A stretch of 8,404 bases of DNA from CAYFKJ01 sp964528595 (GTDB lineage Bacteria; Pseudomonadota; Alphaproteobacteria; UBA2966), in contig CAZGTM010000106.1 of the NCBI GenBank assembly GCA_964528595.1, positions 1 to 8,404 on the forward strand, given 5' to 3'. The position numbers were made by a program, and so were the translations under genes. Below are positions 1 to 6,887 of this stretch, piece after piece. Numbering within the stretch: position 1 is the stretch's first letter; the number at the start of each line of letters is the position of its first letter. Under the pieces are notes generated by a model that searched no databases, was not told the DNA's origin, and saw nothing but the letters and a program-made list of their open reading frames with translations.

Positions 1-1
1 G

Positions 2-256
2 TCGGAGAAAACCCACTGGATCATCCGCCACCACGGCATCTTCCAGAGCTATTATTACGTTCACCACTTCGGCGGCGACCGCAATGTCCGCGACCGCTAC
101 GCCGATCACGAGCATTACCAGGCGACCGTGGATTTCTGCCACAAGTGGGATCAAACGGCATTCGATCCCGATTACGACACGCCGGATCTCGACTATTTCG
201 AGCCCATGGTGCGCCGCCTGTTCGAACGTGAAGCCTTCGTGGAAGACCGGAACTGA
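2..256 (+). CDS. C-terminal fragment of an HD-domain metal-dependent protein
   Basis: An open frame enters from the left edge and ends at TGA 254-256, giving 84 residues. It lacks its start because the window cuts it. The visible part is rich in His, Asp, Tyr and Trp: HHGIFQSYYYVHH near residues 10-22, a DHEHY segment near 35-39, then FCHKWDQTAFDPDYDTP and YFEPMVRRLF before a short charged tail. This resembles the C-terminal part of small HD-superfamily proteins, a group that includes phosphohydrolases and PhnZ-like di-iron oxygenases, but that assignment is from memory of the pattern. The HD dyad itself would lie upstream of the window, so neither the metal site nor the reaction can be checked here. 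The gene is convergent with sat, with only 3 bp between the two stop codons and no obvious terminator between them. Being a real gene is fairly sure; the family is moderately sure; substrate unknown. Confidence 0.6.
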   Translation, partial: SEKTHWIIRHHGIFQSYYYVHHFGGDRNVRDRYADHEHYQATVDFCHKWDQTAFDPDYDTPDLDYFEPMVRRLFEREAFVEDRN

Positions 257-259
257 CGG

Positions 260-1432
260 TTAGCCCTGCGTGGCGTAATAGGCTTTCAAAACCGCAAGCA
301 CTTCCGGCCGGCTGAATTCCTTCGGCACGTCTTCGTCATTGGCGAACATTTCGCGCAGGCGCGTACCTGAAATGTTGAGCCGGTGCTGTTCGTCGTGGGG
401 ACAGGTCCGGTTGGTGGCGATGCCGTCGCAGACCGCGCAGTGGAAGGTGATGTCGATCTTCATCGCCTCCGTTTCCAGCGCGTCCGAGGGGATCTCGTCG
501 AATATGTGATGGGCGTCGAAGGGTCCGTAATAATCACCGACGCCCGCATGATCGCGCCCGACGACGAGATGCGAGCAACCGAAGTTCTGCCGGAACAGGG
601 CATGCAGCAACGCTTCGCGCGGACCGGCGTAGCGCATTTCGATGGGATAGCCCGCCTGTACGACGGTGCCCGGCACGAAATAGTTCTCAACCAGCGCGTT
701 GATGGCGTCGACCCGAACCTCGGCGGGAATGTCGCCGGGCTTGAGGGCGCCCAGAACCTGGTGAATTAGCAGGCCGTCGCAAATCTCAACGGCGATCTTG
801 GCCAGGTGCTCATGGCTGCGGTGCATGGGATTGCGGGTCTGGAAGGCGGCCACCTTGGACCAGCCTTTGTCGTTGAAGATCGCCCGCGTTTCAGCCGGGC
901 GCAGATAGAGGCCCTCATAGGTGTTGGGGAAATGACTTTCCGAAAATGCCGAAACGCGGCCCGCGAGATTGACCTCGCCCTGTGTCAGCACCTTCTGCAC
1001 GCCGGGATGCGCTTCGTCTTTGGTGCGGTATACAGAGGTGCATTCCAAATCCTTGTCGATGCGGTACTTTTCCGCCACGGTCATGACGCCCATGATCTCA
1101 CCGGTTTCGCCGTCGGTGAGGGCGACGTCCTCGCCCAGATTGACCGAATGCGCCAGCGATTCGGCAGCCGAGAGGGTGATGGGGATGGGCCAGAATGTAC
1201 CGTCGCTTAGGGCCATGTCGGTACAGGCGCCACGCCAGTCCGCCTCGCCCATGAAACCGTCAAGCGGTGTGTAAGCGCCCATCGCGAGCATGACGAGGTC
1301 GGAAACCTCGCGGCTGCTCATCGGCACCTGCGTCAAGGATTTCGCACGTTCAAGTCCCGCTGAACGCTCGGCTTCGGCAACCAACAAAGGCTTTAAAGCG
1401 CCCCCGCCGTGGGGGTTGACCAACTGTGACAT
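260..1432 (-). CDS. sat: Sulfate adenylyltransferase (ATP sulfurylase), single-chain type
   Basis: Interconverts sulfate plus ATP with APS plus pyrophosphate in the cytoplasm. The 390-residue protein has the family's N-terminal PUA-like region followed by the nucleotidyltransferase domain. Hallmarks are QTRNPMHRSHE at 198-208 (nucleotide-binding QxRNPxHxxH), GRDHAGVGD at 292-300 and ISGTRLR at 354-360. A Cys-rich segment, C332-x2-C335-x8-C344 followed by H346 and H350, matches the zinc-binding insert known in Thermus-type enzymes. There is no C-terminal APS-kinase-like domain, and length is normal for this short form. The start at 1432 (MSQLVNPHGGG) is preferred over an ATG 16 codons upstream because a strong ribosome binding site precedes it and the extra residues look non-coding. 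This homo-oligomeric form differs from the CysDN heterodimer common in assimilation. Together with qmoAB in the same window it suggests a dissimilatory role, making ATP from APS in sulfur oxidation. Assimilatory use cannot be excluded from sequence alone. Confidence 0.96.
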   Translation of the reverse strand: MSQLVNPHGGGALKPLLVAEAERSAGLERAKSLTQVPMSSREVSDLVMLAMGAYTPLDGFMGEADWRGACTDMALSDGTFWPIPITLSAAESLAHSVNLGEDVALTDGETGEIMGVMTVAEKYRIDKDLECTSVYRTKDEAHPGVQKVLTQGEVNLAGRVSAFSESHFPNTYEGLYLRPAETRAIFNDKGWSKVAAFQTRNPMHRSHEHLAKIAVEICDGLLIHQVLGALKPGDIPAEVRVDAINALVENYFVPGTVVQAGYPIEMRYAGPREALLHALFRQNFGCSHLVVGRDHAGVGDYYGPFDAHHIFDEIPSDALETEAMKIDITFHCAVCDGIATNRTCPHDEQHRLNISGTRLREMFANDEDVPKEFSRPEVLAVLKAYYATQG

Positions 1433-1434
1433 AA

Positions 1435-1446
1435 CTCTCCCTCTCC
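1435..1446 (-). promoter_or_regulatory. Ribosome binding site of sat
   Basis: On the minus strand GGAGAGGGAGAG lies directly before the ATG at 1432. The first GGAGAG is 8 bases from the start and the second GGAG-like copy is about 4. This decides the start of sat in favour of the internal Met rather than the upstream ATG at 1480. Confidence 0.7.
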
Positions 1447-1523
1447 CCGCGCATGCTCTGTCTGGCGGCACGCACCTCACTGTTCTAACAAATCATCCCC
1501 ACCTCGCGCCATGCTTAAATTAC

Positions 1524-1538
1524 GTTTATCTAATAAAC
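1524..1538. promoter_or_regulatory. Perfect inverted repeat, candidate operator
   Basis: GTTTATCTAATAAAC has 6-base arms (GTTTAT/ATAAAC) that are exact reverse complements around a 3-base centre. It lies in the AT-rich core of the divergent region, about 90 bases upstream of the sat start and about 205 bases upstream of the FAD-subunit start. Its position suits binding by a dimeric regulator controlling sat, the other operon, or both. It is too AT-rich and lacks a T-tract, so it does not look like a terminator. The regulator is unknown and the role is inferred only from symmetry and place. Confidence 0.35.
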
Positions 1539-1601
1539 AAGTATTTGTAGAGCCTTGCGACAGGTGCGGGGCAGCCATGAGCGGACGTAAAGCGCAATAA
1601 C

Positions 1602-1630
1602 TTGACGTTGCGGGCGGGATTTGGTCATCT
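1602..1630 (+). promoter_or_regulatory. Weak candidate sigma-70 promoter for the molybdenum hydroxylase operon
   Basis: TTGACG at 1602-1607 is a good -35 hexamer. At 17-base spacing the -10 position holds TCATCT (1625-1630), a poor match to TATAAT. No better paired boxes were seen between here and the operon start at 1744. Treat it as a hint only. Confidence 0.2.
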
Positions 1631-1743
1631 GCCGGTCGAGGAATTCACACGATCTGCGGCGTTCCGCCTGACGGCGCCACTCCGGTGTTGTCTTTGGGGG
1701 ATATTCGCCGTCCAAAATCAGCCAAAAAAGGAACAGTAACCAT

Positions 1744-2601
1744 ATGCGGTATGAAGCTCCTGATTCGCTCGAAGCTGCGGCAGCATTGCTCGCGGGCGAG
1801 AGCGGCGAAGCACGCGTTCTGGCCGGGGGGACGGATTTACTGGTGCAATTGCGCGCCGGCGTGGTCGAGCCCGACCTGGTGGTCGACATCAAGAAGATTT
1901 CCGAAGTCCGCGCCATCACGGAGGAAGACGGCGGCTTTCGCGTCGGCGCCGCCGTGACAGGCGCCGAGCTTGGCGAGAACGAGGCGGTCAAGTCGGCTTG
2001 GCCCGGCGTGGTCGAGGCCGTTGAACTGATCGGTTCTACGCAGGTCCAGGGCCGCGCCACGGCCGGCGGCAACCTCTGCAACGCTTCGCCGGCGGCGGAC
2101 AGCGTACCGGCCATGATCGCGGCGGGTGCCACCGTTTCCATTGCCGGCCCCGACGGCCGGCGCGAAGCGGCGGTCGAGGACATCGTCACCGGACCGGGCC
2201 AGACCAGTCTCAAGAAAGGCGAGATCGTCGTCTCGTTCAAGTTGCCGGCGCGGCCGGACAATTCGGGCGACGCTTATCTGCGCATGATCCCGCGCACCGA
2301 AATGGATATCGCCGTGGTCGGCGTCGGCGTCAGCCTGACGCTGGACGGCGACGGCACCTGCACCGACGCCCGCGTCGGCCTGGGCGCGGTCGCGCCGACA
2401 CCCCTGCTGGTGCCGGATGCGGCGGCGGCATTGATCGGCACGAAGGTCGACGACGCGGCGCTGGAAAATCTGGCGGCGGCGGCTTCGGCGGCCTGCAACC
2501 CGATCGACGACAAACGCGGCACCATCGAATACCGGACCAAGGTTGCGGGCGTCCTGGCGCGCCGCGCGGCACTTATCGCAGTTGAGCGGGCAGGGCAGTA
2601 A
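1744..2601 (+). CDS. Molybdenum hydroxylase FAD-binding medium subunit (CoxM/XdhB-like)
   Basis: Medium subunit of a three-subunit xanthine oxidase-family enzyme. It carries FAD and passes electrons from the 2Fe-2S subunit to the final acceptor. The 285 residues are the usual length. The FAD-binding fold shows both family signatures: AGGTDLLVQLRAG near residues 27-39 (compare AGGxxLxxxxK/R) and TAGGNLCNASPAADS near 106-120, which contacts the flavin and pyrophosphate. The C-terminal part (about 170-283) fits the CO dehydrogenase flavoprotein C-terminal domain and ends with a YRTKVAGVLARRA helix typical of the family. The ATG at 1744 is preceded by AAGGAA at about 1728-1733, 10 or more bases away. 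The next gene starts 2 bases after its stop, showing a tight operon. The family is certain; the substrate cannot be read from this subunit, and coxM would be an over-precise name. Confidence 0.92.
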   Translation: MRYEAPDSLEAAAALLAGESGEARVLAGGTDLLVQLRAGVVEPDLVVDIKKISEVRAITEEDGGFRVGAAVTGAELGENEAVKSAWPGVVEAVELIGSTQVQGRATAGGNLCNASPAADSVPAMIAAGATVSIAGPDGRREAAVEDIVTGPGQTSLKKGEIVVSFKLPARPDNSGDAYLRMIPRTEMDIAVVGVGVSLTLDGDGTCTDARVGLGAVAPTPLLVPDAAAALIGTKVDDAALENLAAAASAACNPIDDKRGTIEYRTKVAGVLARRAALIAVERAGQ

Positions 2602-2603
2602 AA

Positions 2604-3080
2604 ATGGCGAAAATTCACGTAGAGACCACGATCAACGGCGACGACGTCGAGTTCCTGTGCGAACCCGAACAGAGCCTGCTTGACGTTTTGCGCGACGAAC
2701 TCCAATTCACTGGCACCAAGGAAGGCTGCGGATCGGGCGATTGCGGCGCCTGCAGCGTCACCATCGACGGCCGGTTGGTTTGCTCCTGCCTGGTGCTGGG
2801 CGCGGAAGTCGGCGGCAAGTCGATCGACACCATCGAGGGCATGGCGGAAGGGGACGAACTGCATCCCTTACAGACCAAGTTCATCGAGCACGCCGCCCTG
2901 CAGTGCGGCATCTGTACGCCCGGTATTTTGGTGGCCTCGAAGGCGTTGTTGGAAAAGAACCCCGACCCGACCGAGACCGAAGTGCGTTACTGGCTCGCCG
3001 GCAATCTCTGCCGCTGCACGGGCTATGACAAGATCATCCGCGCCGTGCTCGACACGGCCCAGGAAATGAGAGGGGCGTAA
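2604..3080 (+). CDS. Molybdenum hydroxylase 2Fe-2S small subunit (CoxS/XdhC-like)
   Basis: Electron-transfer subunit that links the molybdenum centre to FAD through two [2Fe-2S] clusters. The 158 residues have the standard two-domain build. The N-terminal plant-ferredoxin-like domain has C42-x4-C47-x2-C50-x11-C62 (GCGSGDCGAC). The C-terminal four-helix domain has C101-x2-C104 (CGICTPG) and C136-x-C138 (NLCRCTGY). All eight ligands are present, so both clusters should assemble. The start is 2 bases after the FAD-subunit stop, with a purine-rich GCAGGG-like stretch upstream. The large subunit starts 3 bases after the stop here, so all three should be translated together in near equal amounts. 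No Tat or Sec signal is present, so the enzyme is probably cytoplasmic. Confidence 0.95.
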   Translation: MAKIHVETTINGDDVEFLCEPEQSLLDVLRDELQFTGTKEGCGSGDCGACSVTIDGRLVCSCLVLGAEVGGKSIDTIEGMAEGDELHPLQTKFIEHAALQCGICTPGILVASKALLEKNPDPTETEVRYWLAGNLCRCTGYDKIIRAVLDTAQEMRGA

Positions 3081-3083
3081 ATC

Positions 3084-5375
3084 ATGAGTGTTCAGGAACA
3101 AGCACCCAAGGATCCTGCGGAAATGAAATACGTCGGCACCCGCATCACGCGCCCCGACGGCGTCGACAAGGTGACGGGCCGGGCCCGCTATGGCGCCGAC
3201 CTCAACCTGCCGGGCATGCTGCAGGGCGCCACGCTGCGCAGTTCGCACGCCCACGCCAACCTGATCTCCATCGACACCTCGAAGGCCGAGGCTCTGCCCG
3301 GCGTCAAGGCCGTGGTGACGCGCGATGACTTCGAGGATCAGCCTTCGGAAATGGTGGCCGCCGGCGAACTGCCGGTGAACTACCGCGATGTCGTGCGCAA
3401 CATGATGGCGCGCGAGAAGGTGCTCTATGACGGCCATCCCGTGGCCGCCGTGGCCGCGACTTCCATGGCCATCGCCCGCAAGGCCTTGAAGCTGATCGAG
3501 GTCGAATACGAAGTGCTGCCGCACGTCATCGAAGCGGCCGACGCCATGGAACCCGGCGCGCCGATCCTCGATGCCGACCTGAAGACGGCGGACGATCCCG
3601 ACTACGATGGCAGTCCGACCAACGTCTCAAAACGTGTTCAGACCGGTTTCGGCGACGTCGAGGCGGGTTTTGCCGCGGCCGACGTGATCGTCGAACGGTC
3701 CTACGACACCAAGCCGGTACACCAGGGCTATATCGAACCCCAGGCCTGCGTCGCCAGCTACACCGAGGACGGCCAGGGCGAGGTTTGGGTCTCGACCCAG
3801 GGCCACTTCCTGATCCGCTCCTTCACGGCGCGGCTTTGCGGCATCGACGTTTCCAAGCTCAAGGTCACGCCGTCGGAAATCGGCGGCGGCTTCGGCGGCA
3901 AGAACAATGTCTACGGCGAACCTGTTGCCTTGGCGCTATCCCGCAAGGCCAATCGCCCGGTCAAACTGGTGATGAGCCGCAACGAGGTCTTCCGGGCCAC
4001 CGGTCCGACTTCGGGCGCCAACATGTGGGTCAAGATCGGCTGCACCAAGGACGGCAAGATCACGGCCGCCGAGGCCGACATGAAATTCCAGGCAGGCGCC
4101 TTCCCGGGCTCCCCGGTCGGCCCGGCTTCGATGACGGCGTTCGCCTGCTATGAACTGGAAAACGTCAAGGTCGTCGGCTACGACGTCATCTCCAACCGGC
4201 CCAAGGTCGCGGCTTATCGCGCGCCCGGCGCCCAGGTCATCGCCTTCGCCGTCGAAAGCGCGATGGACGAGATGGCCAAGAAGCTGGAGATGGACCCGGT
4301 TGACTTCCGCCTCAAGAACGCCGCCAAGGAAGGCACCAAGGCCTCCTTCGGCCCGACCTTGGGCCCGGTCGGCCTGATCGAAAGCCTCGACGCCATCAAG
4401 GAACACCCCAACTACAACGAACCCTTGGGCCCCAACCAGGGCCGGGGCGTTGCCTCGGGCTTCTGGTTCAACATCGGCGGCGAGACCTGCGTCACCATGA
4501 ACGTCAGCGAGGACGGCACCGTCGCCCTGATGGTCGGCACGCCCGATATCGGCGGCTCCCGCGCCTCCATGTCATTGATGGCGGCGGAGGAATTGGGTAT
4601 CGATCCCGATCAGGTCAGCGTCGGCGTCGGCGACACCTCCGCTTTGGGCTTCAACTTCTTGACGGCCGGCAGCCGCACGACGTTTGCGTCGGGCAAGGCC
4701 ACCGTCGAAGCCGGCCGCAAGGTGATCCAGGAGCTGCGTGAACGCGCCGCCAAGATCTGGGACATCCCGGTCGACGCGGTGGTCTGGGAGGAGGGCCAGG
4801 CAAGGCCCGCCAGCTCCAACGCCGGCGACTTCGAGCCGCTGTCGTTGAAGGAACTGGCCAAGATGGCGCCCAAGACGGGCGGCCCCATCGCCGGCCATGC
4901 CGAGATCAACGCCCAGGGCGCGGGTCCGAGCTACGCCAGCCAGGCCGTCGACGTCGAGGTCGACCCCGAAACCGGCCACGTCAAGATCCTGCGCTTCACC
5001 GTGGCCCAGGACGCCGGCAAGGCGGTGCACCCGAGTTACGTCGAGGGCCAGTACCAGGGCGCCACCGCCCAGGGCATCGGCTGGGCGCTTAACGAGGAAT
5101 ACATCTATGACGACGAGGGGCGCATGGAGAACCCCAACTTCCTCGACTACCGCATCCCGGTGGCCTCGGACTTGCCGATGATCGACACCGTCATCGTAGA
5201 GGTGCCCAACCCCAACCACCCCTTCGGCGTCCGCGGCATCGGCGAAACCTCCATCATCCCGGTGACGGCGGCGGTGGCCAACGCCATCGAAAACGCCGTC
5301 GGCATCCGCATGGAAAAACTCCCCATGTCCCCGCCCAAGGTCCGCAAGGCCCTGGACGAAGCGAATGGGGGATAA
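3084..5375 (+). CDS. Molybdenum hydroxylase molybdopterin-binding large subunit
   Basis: Catalytic subunit of a xanthine oxidase-family enzyme, binding Mo with a molybdopterin (probably MCD) cofactor and hydroxylating its substrate with water as oxygen source. At 763 residues it is the normal length. The N-terminal aldehyde oxidase a/b hammerhead domain begins near TRITRPDGVDKVTGRARY (about 18-36). The Mo-binding domain contains GGGFGGK at 267-273, AYRAPGA at 377-383, and GIGET at 718-722 with the catalytic-base glutamate at about E721. The 377-383 loop is neither the AYxCSFR of form I CO dehydrogenase nor the AYRGAGR of form II-type proteins. It is closer to the generic xanthine/aldehyde/N-heterocycle hydroxylase group, so genuine CO dehydrogenase activity is unlikely. 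An AGAGGGG ribosome binding site at about 3068-3075 precedes the start. No coxG, coxD or xdhC-type maturation gene follows; the operon ends at a terminator. Substrate unknown. Confidence 0.93.
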   Translation: MSVQEQAPKDPAEMKYVGTRITRPDGVDKVTGRARYGADLNLPGMLQGATLRSSHAHANLISIDTSKAEALPGVKAVVTRDDFEDQPSEMVAAGELPVNYRDVVRNMMAREKVLYDGHPVAAVAATSMAIARKALKLIEVEYEVLPHVIEAADAMEPGAPILDADLKTADDPDYDGSPTNVSKRVQTGFGDVEAGFAAADVIVERSYDTKPVHQGYIEPQACVASYTEDGQGEVWVSTQGHFLIRSFTARLCGIDVSKLKVTPSEIGGGFGGKNNVYGEPVALALSRKANRPVKLVMSRNEVFRATGPTSGANMWVKIGCTKDGKITAAEADMKFQAGAFPGSPVGPASMTAFACYELENVKVVGYDVISNRPKVAAYRAPGAQVIAFAVESAMDEMAKKLEMDPVDFRLKNAAKEGTKASFGPTLGPVGLIESLDAIKEHPNYNEPLGPNQGRGVASGFWFNIGGETCVTMNVSEDGTVALMVGTPDIGGSRASMSLMAAEELGIDPDQVSVGVGDTSALGFNFLTAGSRTTFASGKATVEAGRKVIQELRERAAKIWDIPVDAVVWEEGQARPASSNAGDFEPLSLKELAKMAPKTGGPIAGHAEINAQGAGPSYASQAVDVEVDPETGHVKILRFTVAQDAGKAVHPSYVEGQYQGATAQGIGWALNEEYIYDDEGRMENPNFLDYRIPVASDLPMIDTVIVEVPNPNHPFGVRGIGETSIIPVTAAVANAIENAVGIRMEKLPMSPPKVRKALDEANGG

Positions 5376-5404
5376 CGCCAAAGCCGAATTCGGGCTTCAA
5401 CAAG

Positions 5405-5436
5405 AAAGGGCGGTCTCCGGACCGCCCTTTTTTATT
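5405..5436 (+). terminator. Strong intrinsic terminator after the molybdenum hydroxylase operon
   Basis: An 11-bp perfect stem (AAAGGGCGGTC pairing with GACCGCCCTTT) closes on a TCCG tetraloop at 5416-5419 and runs into a T-rich tail (TTTTTTATT). It begins 30 bases after the large-subunit stop. A second near-palindrome, AAGCCGAATTCGGGCTT at about 5381-5397, lies just before it and could add a hairpin. This separates the molybdenum hydroxylase operon from qmoAB. Confidence 0.92.
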
Positions 5437-5479
5437 CCGTCGGTATAGACCTTTGCTTGCCCCCGGCCCCCATTCCACG

Positions 5480-5516
5480 TTAGTGTGCGCTTTAAATCAT
5501 AGTTTGCTAATATAAC
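5480..5516 (+). promoter_or_regulatory. Candidate qmoAB promoter in an AT-rich leader
   Basis: After the terminator, an AT-rich stretch (about 5480-5516) stands out from GC-rich surroundings. It contains overlapping -10-like hexamers TAATAT (5508-5513) and TATAAC (5511-5516). No good -35 box is found at 16-18 bases; TTAGTG at 5480-5485 is too far away. The position, 65-75 bases before qmoA and downstream of a terminator, makes a promoter necessary here, but the exact boxes are uncertain. Confidence 0.35.
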
Positions 5517-5581
5517 CGCGTTGGCGACGGGGTTTTGGGCTTGCGGGTCGCGCGGCGAGGAATTTCAGGGAAGTTTTTTCG

Positions 5582-6874
5582 ATGACGGCAAAAGGTGTGG
5601 AAAGCCAGACGATTCTGGTCGTCGGCGGCGGCATTGCGGGTATTACGGCGGCGGTCGAGGCGGCGGAAGTGGGCTACGACGTGGTGCTGCTGGAGCAGAG
5701 CCCGACCCTGGGCGGCCGGGTCGCCCAACTCAACCGCTACTTCCCCAAACTCTGCCATCCCACCTGCGGGCTGGAGATCAATTACCAGCGCCTGCGGCGC
5801 AACCCGCGGGTCCGGGTCATGACCATGTCGACCGTGGCCAACGTCGAGGGCGGGCGCGGTAATTACACCGTCACCGTCGCCACCAAGCCACGCCACGTGA
5901 AGGCCAACTGCACGGCCTGCGGCGATTGTGCGGCGGCGGCCGAGACCGAAATCGCCAATCCCTACAATTACGGCCTCGATAAGATCAAAGCGGCTTACCT
6001 TCCGCACGAAATGGCCTACCCCATGCGCTACGTCGTCGATCCCTCGGTCGTCGGCACGCCGGAGGGCGAGGCCATCAAGGCGGCCTGCAAGTACGACGCG
6101 GTGGACCTGGAAGCAGCCGAGGAAACGGCGACGCTGGTCGTCGGCGCCGTCGTCTGGGCCACGGGCTGGCAGCCCTATCCGGCGGAGAAGATCGAGCCTT
6201 ACGGCTACGGCCGCGTGCCCAACGTCATTACCAACGTGGAGATGGAGCGCCTGGCCGCCATGACCGGCCCCACGGGCGGCCGGATCACCCGGCCTTCGGA
6301 CGGCCAGGAAGCCAAGCGGGTGGCGCTGATCCAGTGCGCCGGCTCCCGTGATGAAAACCACCTGCCTTATTGCTCGCGCATCTGCTGCCTCGCCTCGTTC
6401 AAGCACGCGACTTATTTGCGGGAGCAATACGCCGATGCCGAGGTCGACATCTATTACATCGACATCCGCGCCCACGACAAACTGGACGCCTTCGCCGCCA
6501 AGGTGCAGGCCGACGACCGGGTCAACCTGATCAAGTCCAAGCCGGCGGAAATCGAGGAGGGCGAGAACGGCAACCCGGTGGTGCGCGGCGAAAACACCAT
6601 CAGCCGTGAGATCTACGCCACCGAATACGACATGGTCGTGCTGGCGACGGGCATGCAGTCCTCGACGGCGGCGCAGTCGCCGCCGGGCGGCGTCGACATG
6701 GACGATTACGGCTTCATCGTGCCGGAAATGAGCGACGACGGGCTGGAAGGCATGGTCTCCGCCGGCGTGGCGGGCGGGCCGTTCGATGTGTCGATGTCGG
6801 TGCAGTCGGCGACGGCGGCGGCATTGAAGGCGATCCAAGCGGTCAGCGCCGACCGGTCCCTGGCGGCCGAGTAG
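5582..6874 (+). CDS. qmoA: QmoA, HdrA-like FAD subunit of the quinone-interacting oxidoreductase
   Basis: Cytoplasmic flavoprotein of the Qmo complex, which moves electrons between APS reductase and membrane quinone. The 430 residues form an HdrA-like pyridine-nucleotide-disulfide oxidoreductase fold. It shows GGGIAG at 15-20 with E38 for the FAD dinucleotide site, LGGRVAQLNRYFPKLCHPTCG at about 43-63 (C58, C62), ATG-type motifs WATGW at 192-196 and LATGM at 354-358, and the HdrA-family Cys block C252-x11-C264-x3-C268-C269 (QCAGSRD...YCSRICC). A CTACGDC motif supplies C110, C113 and C116, but the expected fourth ligand of a ferredoxin-type [4Fe-4S] site is replaced by alanines. It is shorter than true HdrA and lacks the paired ferredoxin domains, which fits QmoA. 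The ribosome binding site AGGGAAG (5567-5573) lies 8 bases before the ATG. qmoB follows after 13 bases. The alternative label, a generic HdrA-like protein, is less likely given the QmoB partner and nearby sat. Confidence 0.9.
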   Translation: MTAKGVESQTILVVGGGIAGITAAVEAAEVGYDVVLLEQSPTLGGRVAQLNRYFPKLCHPTCGLEINYQRLRRNPRVRVMTMSTVANVEGGRGNYTVTVATKPRHVKANCTACGDCAAAAETEIANPYNYGLDKIKAAYLPHEMAYPMRYVVDPSVVGTPEGEAIKAACKYDAVDLEAAEETATLVVGAVVWATGWQPYPAEKIEPYGYGRVPNVITNVEMERLAAMTGPTGGRITRPSDGQEAKRVALIQCAGSRDENHLPYCSRICCLASFKHATYLREQYADAEVDIYYIDIRAHDKLDAFAAKVQADDRVNLIKSKPAEIEEGENGNPVVRGENTISREIYATEYDMVVLATGMQSSTAAQSPPGGVDMDDYGFIVPEMSDDGLEGMVSAGVAGGPFDVSMSVQSATAAALKAIQAVSADRSLAAE

Positions 6875-6887
6875 GAGTGGTTGGGTA

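Larger units (their letters stand above)
1433..1743. other. Divergent intergenic region between sat and the molybdenum hydroxylase operon
   Basis: This is 311 bases without a credible gene. Reading frames crossing it are short or are extensions of antisense shadows of the neighbours. It separates two transcription units that point away from each other, so it must carry both promoters. The base composition is uneven: about 1490-1550 is clearly AT-rich compared with the flanking GC-rich DNA and contains an inverted repeat (1524-1538). The half near the molybdenum hydroxylase operon is GC-rich until an A-rich stretch (about 1713-1733) that leads into its ribosome binding site. I see no riboswitch-like structure or terminator. 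Confidence 0.7.

Noticed and set aside
383..1210. Plus-strand frames of 128 and 134 codons
   Set aside because: Both are antisense to sat, whose own frame has all catalytic motifs.
1433..1480. N-terminal extension of sat to an ATG at 1480
   Set aside because: The 16 added residues (MRCVPPDRACAGRGRV) do not resemble ATP sulfurylase, and the extension would place the strong GGAGAG ribosome binding site inside the gene.
1530..2261. A 243-codon minus-strand frame spanning part of the divergent region
   Set aside because: It is mostly antisense to the FAD subunit, is Ser/Thr/Pro/Ala-rich, and has no domain. Only its tail covers the intergenic DNA, which it therefore does not explain.
4572..5381. 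A 269-codon minus-strand frame over the large subunit
   Set aside because: It is antisense to the conserved C-terminal molybdenum domain, which includes the catalytic GIGE motif. It has no family motif of its own.
5381..5397. Near-palindrome AAGCCGAATTCGGGCTT as a separate operator
   Set aside because: It has an extra G that breaks the symmetry and sits between a stop codon and a strong terminator, so it is more likely part of the termination region.
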